Assembly (NCBI GenBank): GCA_900769905.1
Contig: CAAGIL010000045.1
Span: forward strand, 1-19,579
DNA: 19,579 bases
Direction of reading: 5' to 3'
From: Rikenellaceae bacterium
GTDB lineage: Bacteria; Bacteroidota; Bacteroidia; Bacteroidales; UBA932
In this document: positions 1 through 6,903 of the stretch, piece by piece
Layout: each line of letters starts with the position of its first letter
Position numbering within the stretch: position 1 is the stretch's first letter
Program-made: the position numbers and the translations under genes
Notes under the pieces: generated by a model
Told to the model about the DNA's origin: nothing
Databases searched by the model: none
Seen by the model: the letters and a program-made list of their open reading frames with translations, nothing else

Positions 1-4
1 AGTG

Positions 5-28
5 ATTGCCATCGAAAATTGAACAGTT
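5..28 (+). repeat. IS21 left terminal inverted repeat
   Basis: It starts ATTGCCATCGAAAATTGAAC and pairs with the reverse complement of 2547-2570, with two mismatches in 24 bases. It is the probable IstA binding site at the left end. I see no clear second copy just inside this end, unlike the right end. Confidence 0.85.
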
Positions 29-51
29 GAAGATCATTTGCAAGGGGAATC

Positions 52-112
52 GGCGTGCCCTGCTCGCAGTGGAGTGAGGCGTAGCCGAACGGAACGGAGA
101 GCAGGGCACGCC
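52..112. repeat. Perfect 14-bp inverted repeat with 33-nt loop upstream of istA
   Basis: The arms GGCGTGCCCTGCTC (52-65) and GAGCAGGGCACGCC (99-112) are exact reverse complements. The loop also contains a small GGC-GTA-GCC dyad. It lies inside the IS between the left repeat and istA. As RNA it would form a very stable hairpin in the istA leader, or it could stop read-through into the element from outside. No U-tract follows it, so it is not a standard intrinsic terminator. Function is inferred only. Confidence 0.6.
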
Positions 113-168
113 TGCGGCCTTCCACCCCAACATTATTACTAACTTTCGGGTCTATTAAACCCGAGCAA

Positions 169-1719
169 ATGATTGATTACGTGAAACGAAATGACATCTT
201 TGGAGACTTTCGCCGCAATCTGAGCAATAGCGAGATTGCCCGAATCCGAGGCGTAAGCCGAACTACAGTCGTCGGTCTACGCAAACTCTACAACGCCACT
301 GTGGCGGACAAGGAACATCCTGAAGCATACGAAGATCTTCTTCAGGCCAAACCCAAGTACAAGGATCGCGAGGTGGACAGTCCGGTCCTTACAGCAGAAA
401 TCAAGGCTCTGATTGACAAAGAGCTTGAACAGAACGCTATCAAACTGGCTACCGGCCTCAAAAAGCAGCGGAAGAGAGCCACTGACATCCACGAAGCACT
501 TCTTAGGCAGGGCTATGAGGTATCCTATCGAACAGTAGTGAGATATATCCGTAATAAAACCGCCCAAATATCGGCATCTGTCCAAGACTGCTTCATCAAA
601 CAGAGGTATGTTCCAGGAGAACTTATGGAGTTCGACTGGGGCGAGGTGAAAATCTATATCAAAGGTTGTCTCACAGTGTTCAACATGGGCGCTGTGGCAT
701 TGTGCAGCAATGGCAGGTGGGGCAGATTGTTTACCCATCAGGATAAGCAGGCGATGATGGAAGCCCACGTCCGGGCCTTTTCCTTCTGGGGACACGTGCC
801 TCAGACAATGGTATATGACAATATGCGTACTGCTGTCAAAAGCTTCACAGGTGGAGAAAAGAAGCCTACTGTAGAGCTATCCCAACTTGAAGGCTACTAT
901 GGCTTCGCTCACCGCTTTTGCAATGTGCGTTCCGGTAATGAAAAAGGACATGTTGAGAGGGCTGTAGAAGTACTTCGGCGCAGGGCCTTCAGTCATAGGG
1001 ACCACTTCGACAGTCTCGATGAAGCCAACGAATATCTGCTTGGGGTCTGTCTTGAGGACAATGCCAAGATAGATGTGCTCATCCAGGAAGAACTTGCTGC
1101 AATGTTGCCTGTCTATGGCGAGATGGCCTGCTTTGAAGCAGACTTCAGGCAGGTGGACAAGTTGTCTACCATACATATTGACACAGTCAGTTACTCAGTA
1201 CCGTTTGAGTACGTCAACCGTAAAGTCTGGTTCAAGAAATATAGCGATGACATCGTTATATACGACACCAATGGCGTATCCAAGAACGAGATAGCTCGCC
1301 ATAAGCGCAGCTTTATTGCCAACGACAACCGCATTGACATTCAGCATTACCTGAAAGTCCTGAAGGTCAAGCCTGGGGCATTACGCAACTCATACGCACT
1401 GCGTCAAACGCCTCCCGGCGTCCAAAAACTCTTCGACACTTACTTCGCGGACAAACCTCGTGACTTCGTAGAGTTGCTGATATGGGGCAAAGACAACAAC
1501 TATGACTATCAGGAACTCTGTTCCGCTGTCAATGTGGCCAAGATGAAAGGTATCCATACCATAACTCTGGACAGTCTCAAAACAGTTCTCGTGGATAATC
1601 GCTCTTCAGAACAGGTGCTGGACTTGCCTTGGAGCCAAACAATTGAAGACGGGGCTGCCATAAACCTTTCAATGCTCGGTAATATGTTCAAGTCTGACTC
1701 AAAAGGTGTACAATCATGA
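169..1719 (+). CDS. istA: IS21-family transposase IstA
   Basis: The DDE-type transposase of the IS21 family, which cuts and joins the element ends together with the ATPase IstB. The 516-residue length is normal for the family. Residues 19-40 (SEIARIRGVSRTTV) form a helix-turn-helix for end binding. The catalytic core shows D156 in EFDWGE, D217 in VYDNMR and E263 in KGHVE, which I assign as the DDE triad. The C-terminal part has the usual beta-rich region after the core. The ATG at 169 has no Shine-Dalgarno site, and a small GGGT/ACCC dyad lies just before it. The stop overlaps the istB start in ATGA, indicating translational coupling. I see no frameshift or missing catalytic residue. Confidence 0.95.
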   Translation: MIDYVKRNDIFGDFRRNLSNSEIARIRGVSRTTVVGLRKLYNATVADKEHPEAYEDLLQAKPKYKDREVDSPVLTAEIKALIDKELEQNAIKLATGLKKQRKRATDIHEALLRQGYEVSYRTVVRYIRNKTAQISASVQDCFIKQRYVPGELMEFDWGEVKIYIKGCLTVFNMGAVALCSNGRWGRLFTHQDKQAMMEAHVRAFSFWGHVPQTMVYDNMRTAVKSFTGGEKKPTVELSQLEGYYGFAHRFCNVRSGNEKGHVERAVEVLRRRAFSHRDHFDSLDEANEYLLGVCLEDNAKIDVLIQEELAAMLPVYGEMACFEADFRQVDKLSTIHIDTVSYSVPFEYVNRKVWFKKYSDDIVIYDTNGVSKNEIARHKRSFIANDNRIDIQHYLKVLKVKPGALRNSYALRQTPPGVQKLFDTYFADKPRDFVELLIWGKDNNYDYQELCSAVNVAKMKGIHTITLDSLKTVLVDNRSSEQVLDLPWSQTIEDGAAINLSMLGNMFKSDSKGVQS

Positions 1720-2501
1720 TGGAGGGCTCATACTTACAATCCATAAATGACAACTGCCGGATGCTCAAGCTCGGGGGCGTCAAAGGCAGTCTGGATGTAC
1801 TCTTGAAGGATGCTACAGCCCAAAAGTGGTCGTACGACCGCTTCTTGGCAGAACTCTTGAACAGGGAGTCGGAATATCGTGACAAGGCGCGCAGGAGGGC
1901 TATGATAAACAAGGCTCACTTCCCGCAGCTCAAATATCTTGAAGACCTTGACAGGGCCGAACTGCCAAAAGATATGGCAATCGCTCTGCCGGAGCTCGAA
2001 ACGCTTGACTTTATACGCGATAACCAGAACATCATTATGTATGGCAATCCTGGTACAGGGAAGACTCATACGGCCATAGGCTTGGGAATAAAAGCCTGCC
2101 TTGCAGGATACAATGTCCTCTATGCTTCAGTGCCGCGACTGCTCGTGGAAATCAAGGAGTCAGAATCGCAGAGGAAGCTGTCCAGACTCCAGAAACGCTT
2201 TGAGAAATATGACCTTACGATACTTGATGAATGTGGCTACAAGTCTTTTGACAAGGAGGGAGCCGAGGCCCTGTTCAACCTTATATCACTCCGTGCCGGA
2301 CTGAAATCCATTATCATAACGACAAACCTTGGCTTCGATAAGTGGGACCAAATCTTCACGGACAAGGTCATTGCTGCGGCAATTGTAGACCGCTTGACCT
2401 TCAAGGCTTACATAGTCGATATGAATGGCCCATCGTTCAGAATCAAGGCGACGGAAAAATGGATGAAAGAACGAAAACAGAAACATATATCAGAAAAATG
2501 A
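1716..2501 (+). CDS. istB: IS21-family helper ATPase IstB
   Basis: The AAA+ ATPase that partners IstA and controls target choice and strand transfer; it resembles the helicase loader DnaC. Its 261 residues are typical. Walker A is GNPGTGKT at 110-117 and Walker B is LTILDECGY at 167-175 with D171-E172. A sensor-like TTN lies at 202-204, and DR at 225-226 fits the arginine-finger region. The N-terminal 90 residues are the usual IstB helical domain. The start overlaps the istA stop (ATGA). A second ATG follows immediately, so the first residue could be M1 or M2. The frame is intact and ends about 70 bp before the right end of the IS. Confidence 0.95.
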   Translation: MMEGSYLQSINDNCRMLKLGGVKGSLDVLLKDATAQKWSYDRFLAELLNRESEYRDKARRRAMINKAHFPQLKYLEDLDRAELPKDMAIALPELETLDFIRDNQNIIMYGNPGTGKTHTAIGLGIKACLAGYNVLYASVPRLLVEIKESESQRKLSRLQKRFEKYDLTILDECGYKSFDKEGAEALFNLISLRAGLKSIIITTNLGFDKWDQIFTDKVIAAAIVDRLTFKAYIVDMNGPSFRIKATEKWMKERKQKHISEK

Positions 2502-2525
2502 ATACCTTTGCAATCGGGTCTTTGC

Positions 2526-2570
2526 CTGTTCACTTTTCAGTGGCAAAACTGTTCACTTTTCGGTGGCAAT
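2526..2570 (-). repeat. IS21 right end: two tandem 22-bp copies of the terminal repeat
   Basis: Two direct copies start at 2526 and 2549 (23-bp period). They differ at one internal base (TTTTCAGTGGCAA versus TTTTCGGTGGCAA) and at the last base. The outer copy is the partner of the left terminal repeat at 5-28. Repeated transposase-binding sites at the ends are a known IS21 feature. Confidence 0.85.
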
Positions 2571-2583
2571 ATACACCAGGTAT

Positions 2584-3213
2584 CTATATTTTGCCATCCT
2601 CCTCGTCGATTTCTTTCATCATTTCATCAAAACTGCTATACTCAGTAACCTTTCCGCTTTGCATTTCATACAATGCCCGTTCAAGTCCGGATTCCGGGTA
2701 GTTAACCAAGAAATCCCACCCCATCCTGCTTGCAATGGTTTTTGCAAGCGGAATATCCTTGGAAGGAATCCATAATTCCGCAATGTCCCTGCTTCCGTAA
2801 GCAGGACTTGGAGCTTCCAATCTGGAAGTATCCGATATCCTGGGAGCATAGCCGCAAATTGGCGTAGCCATCACAGATGCGGGATCTTTTACGGCTTTCT
2901 CCAGCGCCCGTTTGATAAAAGCGTTTATCGTAATCCCTTCTGCTGCGGCATAATCCGCAATGCTGTTGTGAGTCGATGGAGAAATGCGTATGTTCAGCGT
3001 GCCGGAATAACTCTTTTTGGCAGGAATGCCCTGTTCATTGCAATACACAACATAGTCATCCACTGCCTTTTGAAAATTATCAGTCAGTTCCTTGATACTG
3101 CTGCCCTCAAAAGTGACAAGGCTGTCGATACCCTCGATTTTTCCCTTAAACACCCCGGCATCTTCGCTGAATTGCACGGAGCCGATGTATCCTTTATGCT
3201 TCAAAGTATTCAT
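2584..3213 (-). CDS. Fused antitoxin: HicB-like / ribbon-helix-helix plus second antitoxin-like domain
   Basis: A 209-residue protein with three parts. Residues 1-66 (KGYIGSVQFSEDAGVFKGKI...) match the partially degraded RNase-H-like fold of HicB antitoxins. Residues 70-108 (SGTLNIRISPSTHNSIADYA) are a HicB-type ribbon-helix-helix DNA-binding domain. Residues 144-205, with IPSKDIPLAKTIASRMGW and SGLERALYEMQSGKV, resemble the small Bacteroidota antitoxins usually paired with RelE/ParE-like toxins. Ordinary HicB proteins are about 110-150 residues, so this looks like a fusion. No hicA or relE-type gene lies upstream, and the IS21 right end is about 10 bp past the stop, so a downstream toxin could have been displaced or lost. 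A dyad overlaps its promoter, which suggests autorepression. The family call for the N-terminal and middle parts is firm; the C-terminal call is by resemblance. Confidence 0.82.
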   Translation of the reverse strand: MNTLKHKGYIGSVQFSEDAGVFKGKIEGIDSLVTFEGSSIKELTDNFQKAVDDYVVYCNEQGIPAKKSYSGTLNIRISPSTHNSIADYAAAEGITINAFIKRALEKAVKDPASVMATPICGYAPRISDTSRLEAPSPAYGSRDIAELWIPSKDIPLAKTIASRMGWDFLVNYPESGLERALYEMQSGKVTEYSSFDEMMKEIDEEDGKI

Positions 3214-3217
3214 AGTG

Positions 3218-3248
3218 CAAATGTAACTAAAATATAGTTACATTCAAA
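3218..3248 (-). promoter_or_regulatory. Promoter of the fused antitoxin gene
   Basis: On the minus strand TTTG (3245-3248) and TACATTTG (3218-3225) are separated by 19 nt, matching the Bacteroidota -33/-7 consensus. Only 4 nt separate the -7 box from the ATG at 3213, so transcription should start at or next to the start codon and give a leaderless mRNA. Confidence 0.75.
3221..3243. promoter_or_regulatory. Probable autorepression operator (8-bp dyad)
   Basis: ATGTAACT (3221-3228) and AGTTACAT (3236-3243) are perfect inverted arms around a 7-nt AT spacer. The dyad fills the space between the -33 and -7 boxes and overlaps the -7 box. Ribbon-helix-helix antitoxins repress their own operons from such sites, so this is the likely binding site of the 2584-3213 product. 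Confidence 0.75.
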
Positions 3249-3388
3249 ACTGGCTGCTTTTGAATTCTACACGGATAACTTCATCCATTAGACAGTGTTT
3301 CATCGAGTGAGTCCTACTGAGCACAGAAATCCGCCCCGGGCACGCTCCAAATCCACTCCGAGAAGCCTCTCCTTCGCCGAAAATCAGC

Positions 3389-5683
3389 TTACAGTTTGGA
3401 AATGGCGCTCTTCAGGGCCTCGCCAAGACTGGTATTGTAGCCTTCCGACAGGAAGAACACCGAGCCGAAACTGTCACAAAGCGCAACGGCGGGAAGCGTC
3501 GTGGCATTACCCAACATACAGCGGACCTTGCCATCAGCATCAAGGCCGAAGATGGCATTTTCCAAGCCCTGAGGCCTCGCCTTTCCCAAAACCAGAACAG
3601 GCCGGCCCCAGCTGTTGATGCAATCCGAAACAGCCTCGAGTTCCCTGACAGCGTGCGAGCTCGGTTCATCTTTATCTCCCGTCACAGCAACAAGGAAAAG
3701 ACCTCTGCCCACTGCGGAAAGTATTGATTGCTGAGCCTGCTGTCCGTCCGGAAGGAACAGTTCTTCAGGGTTCATATTGCCTATAACGCTCAGGCGCTCT
3801 TCGGACTGGCGAAGCTCTACAGGCACTCTGATGCTCTGTCCTTCACTCACGGAGAAGAATGACATACGGGCGAGCACGCCTCCGCTGGATAGCCGGGTGC
3901 CGGTCGTGAGTACATAATCCCCCGCATCAAGTATGCCGTCCAGGCTGTTCAGCGGGGTATCGTCCGAATCCTGACCGAACTCGCGGAGCACCGCGCTGCC
4001 GTCTTCCAGTTTGGCCAGGGTGAAGTGGCGGTAATATTTAGGATTGCTACCGCAAACGAACTCGACCTTGCCCTTAGGAGACTCGACAGGCTCTGACGCC
4101 CCATCGAAATCCACATCCAGCCAAATGCCGTTGTCGCGGTATTGAGTCTTGCCGGTGACTTCGTCTATTCTCGCAGGGAAGCCCAGGGTACGGCACATCG
4201 CAACGAAGAAAATCTTCCGCGAACGGCGGTCAGTCATCCTTGAACGCCATACGCTCTGCGGAGTAATCCTGAGATTCTGAGGATTGCGCCCTTCGACCAG
4301 CACAAGGCTGTCCCTCACCCACTGCACCACCTGCTCAGGGCTTTCGAGCCTTTGAGCTATCCCGCTATCCAGCAATTCTTTACGCAGCGGCCGCAGTGCC
4401 TCCAGTTCAACGCGGGGATTGAGTATATACGGGTCTGCGGAAGCATAACCCGCCAAAGCATCTTCAAGCACTTCCAGTGAAATATCTCCCAAATCCTTTG
4501 GCGTAAGGCAGGCAAGAAGTTCCTGAACGCCCGCCATCCTGCGCCTGCGGAAGCTTTCCACCGCCGGGTTGGAATGGTCGTGAGCGGCCCTTATCGAGTC
4601 TTCGCGCGCAAGTCTGACGGCATTGCAGGCGATGTCGTAAGCGTCCGCATCAGTCACTATAGGGTTTTCGACAGGTGGCTCGATATCGATGTCGGCAGAG
4701 AAGCATTCGCCCACTTTGTGAGCAAGCACCACTTCGGTCTGCCCGCCTCCGGCTACGGCAAAGCCGAACATCCCGTCCTTGTGAGCCCAGACAAGCAGGT
4801 CGCCCTTGCCCGTATTGAGCGAAGAATGACCCTGACTGTCAGTAAGATAGCTTGCGACAGTGTAGAACTCCGCATAGTTGTATATCTTGTATTCCACCCT
4901 TGCACCCCCGACCGGCCGGCCGCAGGTATCGAGCACCGTGATATGGTTCTCCCTCGAAGGCACATAGCCGCTTATGACATTGATTTCGGTAAGGCCGGGC
5001 TTTCTGCTGATGACATCCTCTTTGCCGCGATAGTCCCCGAATACGCGGGTATGCAACAGCATTGCCCTGGAAACAGGGGCATTGAACCAGGCCATATTGA
5101 GTCTCGGCTCAGGCTCGCAGGCGCCCATAAACCACCATTTTCCGTCGGCCCAGACCTCAACCCACGCGTGGTTGTCGTCGGTGTGGGCCCATCGTGGGGT
5201 ATAGACCTGCCTTGCAGGAATGCCCGCAGCCCTTAGTGCAGCTACCGCCAGAACGGATTCTTCTCCGCAGCGGCCGACTCCGCGGGCTATGGTCTGCTCG
5301 GGAGATGATGTGCGTGCATCGGAAGGCTGGTAGGTGGCCTGTTCGTGGCACCAGTGGTTGATCTCCAGAGCAGCCTCCGCAATGCTCAACCCCTTCACCC
5401 TGTTGCATAGGGTGTCAGCGTAACGGGTGCGGAAATTGTCCAGAGTCTCGTTGTTCACCCTTAGAGGCAGCACGAAATGGCGGAATTCCCTTTCAGGCAC
5501 ATTCCAGGCCATTATATGCCTTACTTCCAAGGTTTTGTCAATGTTCTCCTCCCAATACTGCCGGCTGTAGTTCAGGCTGTCAGGCAGAGACATTGATTCG
5601 TACATCCACGCGAGATAGTCTTCCTTTCCCGGGGTGCAGGAAACAAGCAGAAGCAGCAAGGGAAAGATAATGGTCTTTTTCAT
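3389..5683 (-). CDS. Lipoprotein with transglutaminase-like core (764 aa)
   Basis: A secreted lipoprotein: residues 1-15 are a signal peptide and LVSC gives lipidated C16. Residues 80-195 are a transglutaminase-like (papain-fold) core with GRCGEES (C139), NHAWVEVW (H172) and GACEPEP, where E190 may take the place of the usual Asp. Residues 245-310 look like a carboxypeptidase-regulatory-type beta domain (ITVLDTCGRPVGGARVEY). Residues 445-530 (TPQSVWRSRM..., FVAMCRTLGFPARID, GIWLDVDF) resemble a second, degenerate transglutaminase core without the catalytic Cys. The last 105 residues (GLFLVAVTG, RPVLVLGKA) look like a thioredoxin-type fold without a CxxC. Similar proteins are common in Bacteroidota; substrate unknown. 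It diverges from cutC with only 28 bp between start codons. Confidence 0.85.
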   Translation of the reverse strand: MKKTIIFPLLLLLVSCTPGKEDYLAWMYESMSLPDSLNYSRQYWEENIDKTLEVRHIMAWNVPEREFRHFVLPLRVNNETLDNFRTRYADTLCNRVKGLSIAEAALEINHWCHEQATYQPSDARTSSPEQTIARGVGRCGEESVLAVAALRAAGIPARQVYTPRWAHTDDNHAWVEVWADGKWWFMGACEPEPRLNMAWFNAPVSRAMLLHTRVFGDYRGKEDVISRKPGLTEINVISGYVPSRENHITVLDTCGRPVGGARVEYKIYNYAEFYTVASYLTDSQGHSSLNTGKGDLLVWAHKDGMFGFAVAGGGQTEVVLAHKVGECFSADIDIEPPVENPIVTDADAYDIACNAVRLAREDSIRAAHDHSNPAVESFRRRRMAGVQELLACLTPKDLGDISLEVLEDALAGYASADPYILNPRVELEALRPLRKELLDSGIAQRLESPEQVVQWVRDSLVLVEGRNPQNLRITPQSVWRSRMTDRRSRKIFFVAMCRTLGFPARIDEVTGKTQYRDNGIWLDVDFDGASEPVESPKGKVEFVCGSNPKYYRHFTLAKLEDGSAVLREFGQDSDDTPLNSLDGILDAGDYVLTTGTRLSSGGVLARMSFFSVSEGQSIRVPVELRQSEERLSVIGNMNPEELFLPDGQQAQQSILSAVGRGLFLVAVTGDKDEPSSHAVRELEAVSDCINSWGRPVLVLGKARPQGLENAIFGLDADGKVRCMLGNATTLPAVALCDSFGSVFFLSEGYNTSLGEALKSAISKL

Positions 5684-5707
5684 TCTGTAAATATACGATT
5701 ATCTTTG
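5677..5707 (+). promoter_or_regulatory. cutC promoter, -7 box 4 nt before the ATG
   Basis: TATCTTTG at 5700-5707 is a full -7 consensus, and TTTT at 5677-5680, 19 nt upstream, is a near -33 element lying inside the start of the divergent gene. The ATG at 5712 is 4 nt past the box, so the mRNA is predicted to be leaderless. Confidence 0.65.
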
Positions 5708-5718
5708 CATTATGGAAA
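5688..5718 (-). promoter_or_regulatory. Weak candidate promoter of the transglutaminase lipoprotein gene
   Basis: Minus-strand TATATTTA (5688-5695) is one base off TAnnTTTG, and TTTC (5715-5718) lies 19 nt upstream, inside codons 2-3 of cutC. It would start a leaderless transcript at the ATG at 5683. Support is weak, but no other site fits in the 28-bp gap. Confidence 0.35.
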
Positions 5719-6323
5719 GAATTCTGGAGTGCTGCTGCACGAGTGCACAGGAAGTGAATTTTGCGCAGAAACACGGTGCTTCCCGCATAGAACTCTGCGA
5801 GAAGCTTGAACTTGGGGGAGTTACACCTTCTGCCGGACTGCTCGATATGGCCCTTAGCCTTGCCGACATTCCCGTCAATGTGCTGATTCGCCCCCGCGGA
5901 GGTGATTTTGTGTACAGCGAAGATGAAGTCAGACAGATGCTTCGTGACATAGAGATATGCGCTGCAAAAGGTGCCGCAGGAGTGGTCGTGGGGGCACTTG
6001 ACAGCAATGGCGAGGTCGATATGCCCACTATGCACAGACTCATCGGCAAAGCCCGCGAGCTGGGGTTGTCGGTCACTTTTCACCGCGCCTTCGATGTGTG
6101 CGCCGACCCTCTGGCGGCCTTTGACAGAGTAGTCGAACTGGGTTGTGACAGGCTTCTTACCTCAGGTCATGAGGAGAATGCCGTGAAAGGCCGCAAGTTG
6201 ATTGAGGAACTTGCAGCGCGAAAGCAGCTGATTGTTATGGCAGGCTGCGGAGTGCGTCCTTCCAATGTGGAGAGCATCACTGCCGATGAGTACCACGCCT
6301 CCTTCTCCTGGTTCAGAGAATAG
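5712..6323 (+). CDS. cutC: CutC family protein, C-terminally short
   Basis: CutC family TIM-barrel protein, historically tied to copper homeostasis; the biochemical role is still unclear. Family motifs are in order: LEICC-like LECCCTS (5-11), GASRIELC (22-29), GGVTPS (35-40), RPRGGDF (60-66), FHRAFD (123-128), LTSGHE (149-154), AGCGVRPSNV (177-186) and EYHAS (193-197). The start agrees with family N-termini. The product is 203 residues against about 240-250 for most members: it stops just after the EYHAS segment, losing about 40 residues. I found no frame downstream that continues the family sequence, so this is a true 3' loss, perhaps linked to the repeat-rich DNA that begins right after the stop. 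It may be inactive or altered. Confidence 0.9.
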   Translation: MERILECCCTSAQEVNFAQKHGASRIELCEKLELGGVTPSAGLLDMALSLADIPVNVLIRPRGGDFVYSEDEVRQMLRDIEICAAKGAAGVVVGALDSNGEVDMPTMHRLIGKARELGLSVTFHRAFDVCADPLAAFDRVVELGCDRLLTSGHEENAVKGRKLIEELAARKQLIVMAGCGVRPSNVESITADEYHASFSWFRE

Positions 6324-6436
6324 GGCATCAGCCTGCCGCCCACGCGGCTCCCGGCCTACCGATTCTACCCCCGAATGACCCTCCATGCTGTCCGAAAAGT
6401 CCTGCTTTATGAGTGAAATCGGCCTTCTGCCCCAAA

Positions 6437-6589
6437 GAGCAATTTTAACCCCTGATTTTTGCGTTTTTGCCCTCCAGAAGGCCTCCAGAGCAATTTTAGG
6501 GGGTGTTTTTTGCGCTTTTGCTTGTTATTTCTGCCGGAGAGCAATTTTGACCCCTTGTTTTTGCGCTTTCATTTCCCGATGTGACACAT
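6437..6589. repeat. 51-bp tandem repeat, three units
   Basis: Units start at 6437, 6488 and 6539, each with GAGCAATTTT, then an ACCCCT-like or GGGGG block, then TTTTTGCGCTTT. The GCG core lies at 6461, 6512 and 6563, exactly 51 bp apart. The 3' part of the units varies (CCAGAAGGCCTCCA in the first). The same family returns at 19462-19579 past uvrB, so it is a dispersed intergenic repeat of this genome. Confidence 0.85.
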
Positions 6590-6762
6590 GAGGAGGAAAA
6601 AGTGCGTGGGAGGCCGATTTTGCTCCCGATGTGATAGATTAGGAAAACGGGAATGTGCCACAGAGGGCGGTGTGGAGCAGGTTGTGGTTTTCCTGATGTG
6701 ACACATGAGGCGGCAAAAGTGCGTGAGAGGCTGATTTTGCTCCTGATGTGACACATGGGGAA
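6578..6762. repeat. Repeats with ATGTGACACAT palindrome, 50-bp and 117-bp periods
   Basis: GATGTGA occurs at 6578, 6628, 6695 and 6745. Three copies contain the 11-bp palindrome ATGTGACACAT and one is degenerate (ATGTGATAGAT). Copies 1-2 and 3-4 are 50 bp apart with a shared body (AAAAGTGCGTG, GATTTTGCTCC), and the pair is duplicated as a 117-bp direct repeat. The array joins directly onto the third unit of the 51-bp array. Confidence 0.8.
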
Positions 6763-6895
6763 AGGGCGGACGGAGTTGGGAGTAGGGCAGAGTCGGGACA
6801 GAGTTGGGAGCATAGGCACCAGCCTGCCATCCCCCGCTAGCAGGTTTGTAAAGAATTAATAAACAATTAGATACAGAATAATTGGAATTTATTTA

Positions 6896-6903
6896 TATCT
6901 TTG
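6896..6903 (+). promoter_or_regulatory. -7 box of the small lipoprotein gene
   Basis: TATCTTTG at 6896-6903 inside an AT-rich stretch, 17 nt before the ATG at 6921. I see no good -33 element at the 19-nt spacing used elsewhere in the window. Confidence 0.55.

Larger units (their letters stand above)
3..2575 (+). mobile_element. IS21-family insertion sequence (istA-istB)
   Basis: An apparently whole IS21-type element. Near-terminal inverted repeats lie at 5-28 and 2547-2570 and match at 22 of 24 positions. The right end carries a second directly repeated copy at 2526-2547 (start CTGTTCACTTTTC, repeated at 2549), as expected for the multiple transposase-binding sites of IS21 ends. Between the ends are istA and istB overlapping by 4 nt. 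The outer borders are uncertain by a few bases because the bases outside the repeats do not match (TG before the left repeat, AT after the right one), and only two bases of left flank are visible, so a target-site duplication cannot be checked. Both genes are intact, so the element may be active. Confidence 0.88.

Noticed and set aside
3214..3388. Small gene (for example hicA) between the antitoxin and the transglutaminase gene
   Set aside because: Only the promoter and operator are seen; no frame there resembles HicA or any small toxin.
4574..5236. 220-codon plus-strand frame inside the transglutaminase gene
   Set aside because: Shadow frame: the minus strand gives a lipoprotein with clear signal, lipobox and catalytic motifs over the same DNA.
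6738..6756. ATGTGACACAT as a CRP-type site
   Set aside because: CRP sites are TGTGA-N6-TCACA; this palindrome has a different spacing and sits in repeats with no gene directly downstream.
6437..6762. Possible CRISPR array
   Set aside because: Units are near-contiguous diverged tandem copies with no conserved repeat / unique spacer alternation and no cas genes.
6496..6819. Open frames on the minus strand across the repeats (Cys/Ser/Arg-rich, with repeated CHI and SRTF-like words)
   Set aside because: The repeated words follow from the DNA repeats, several frames are open at once, and no signal, domain or promoter supports translation.
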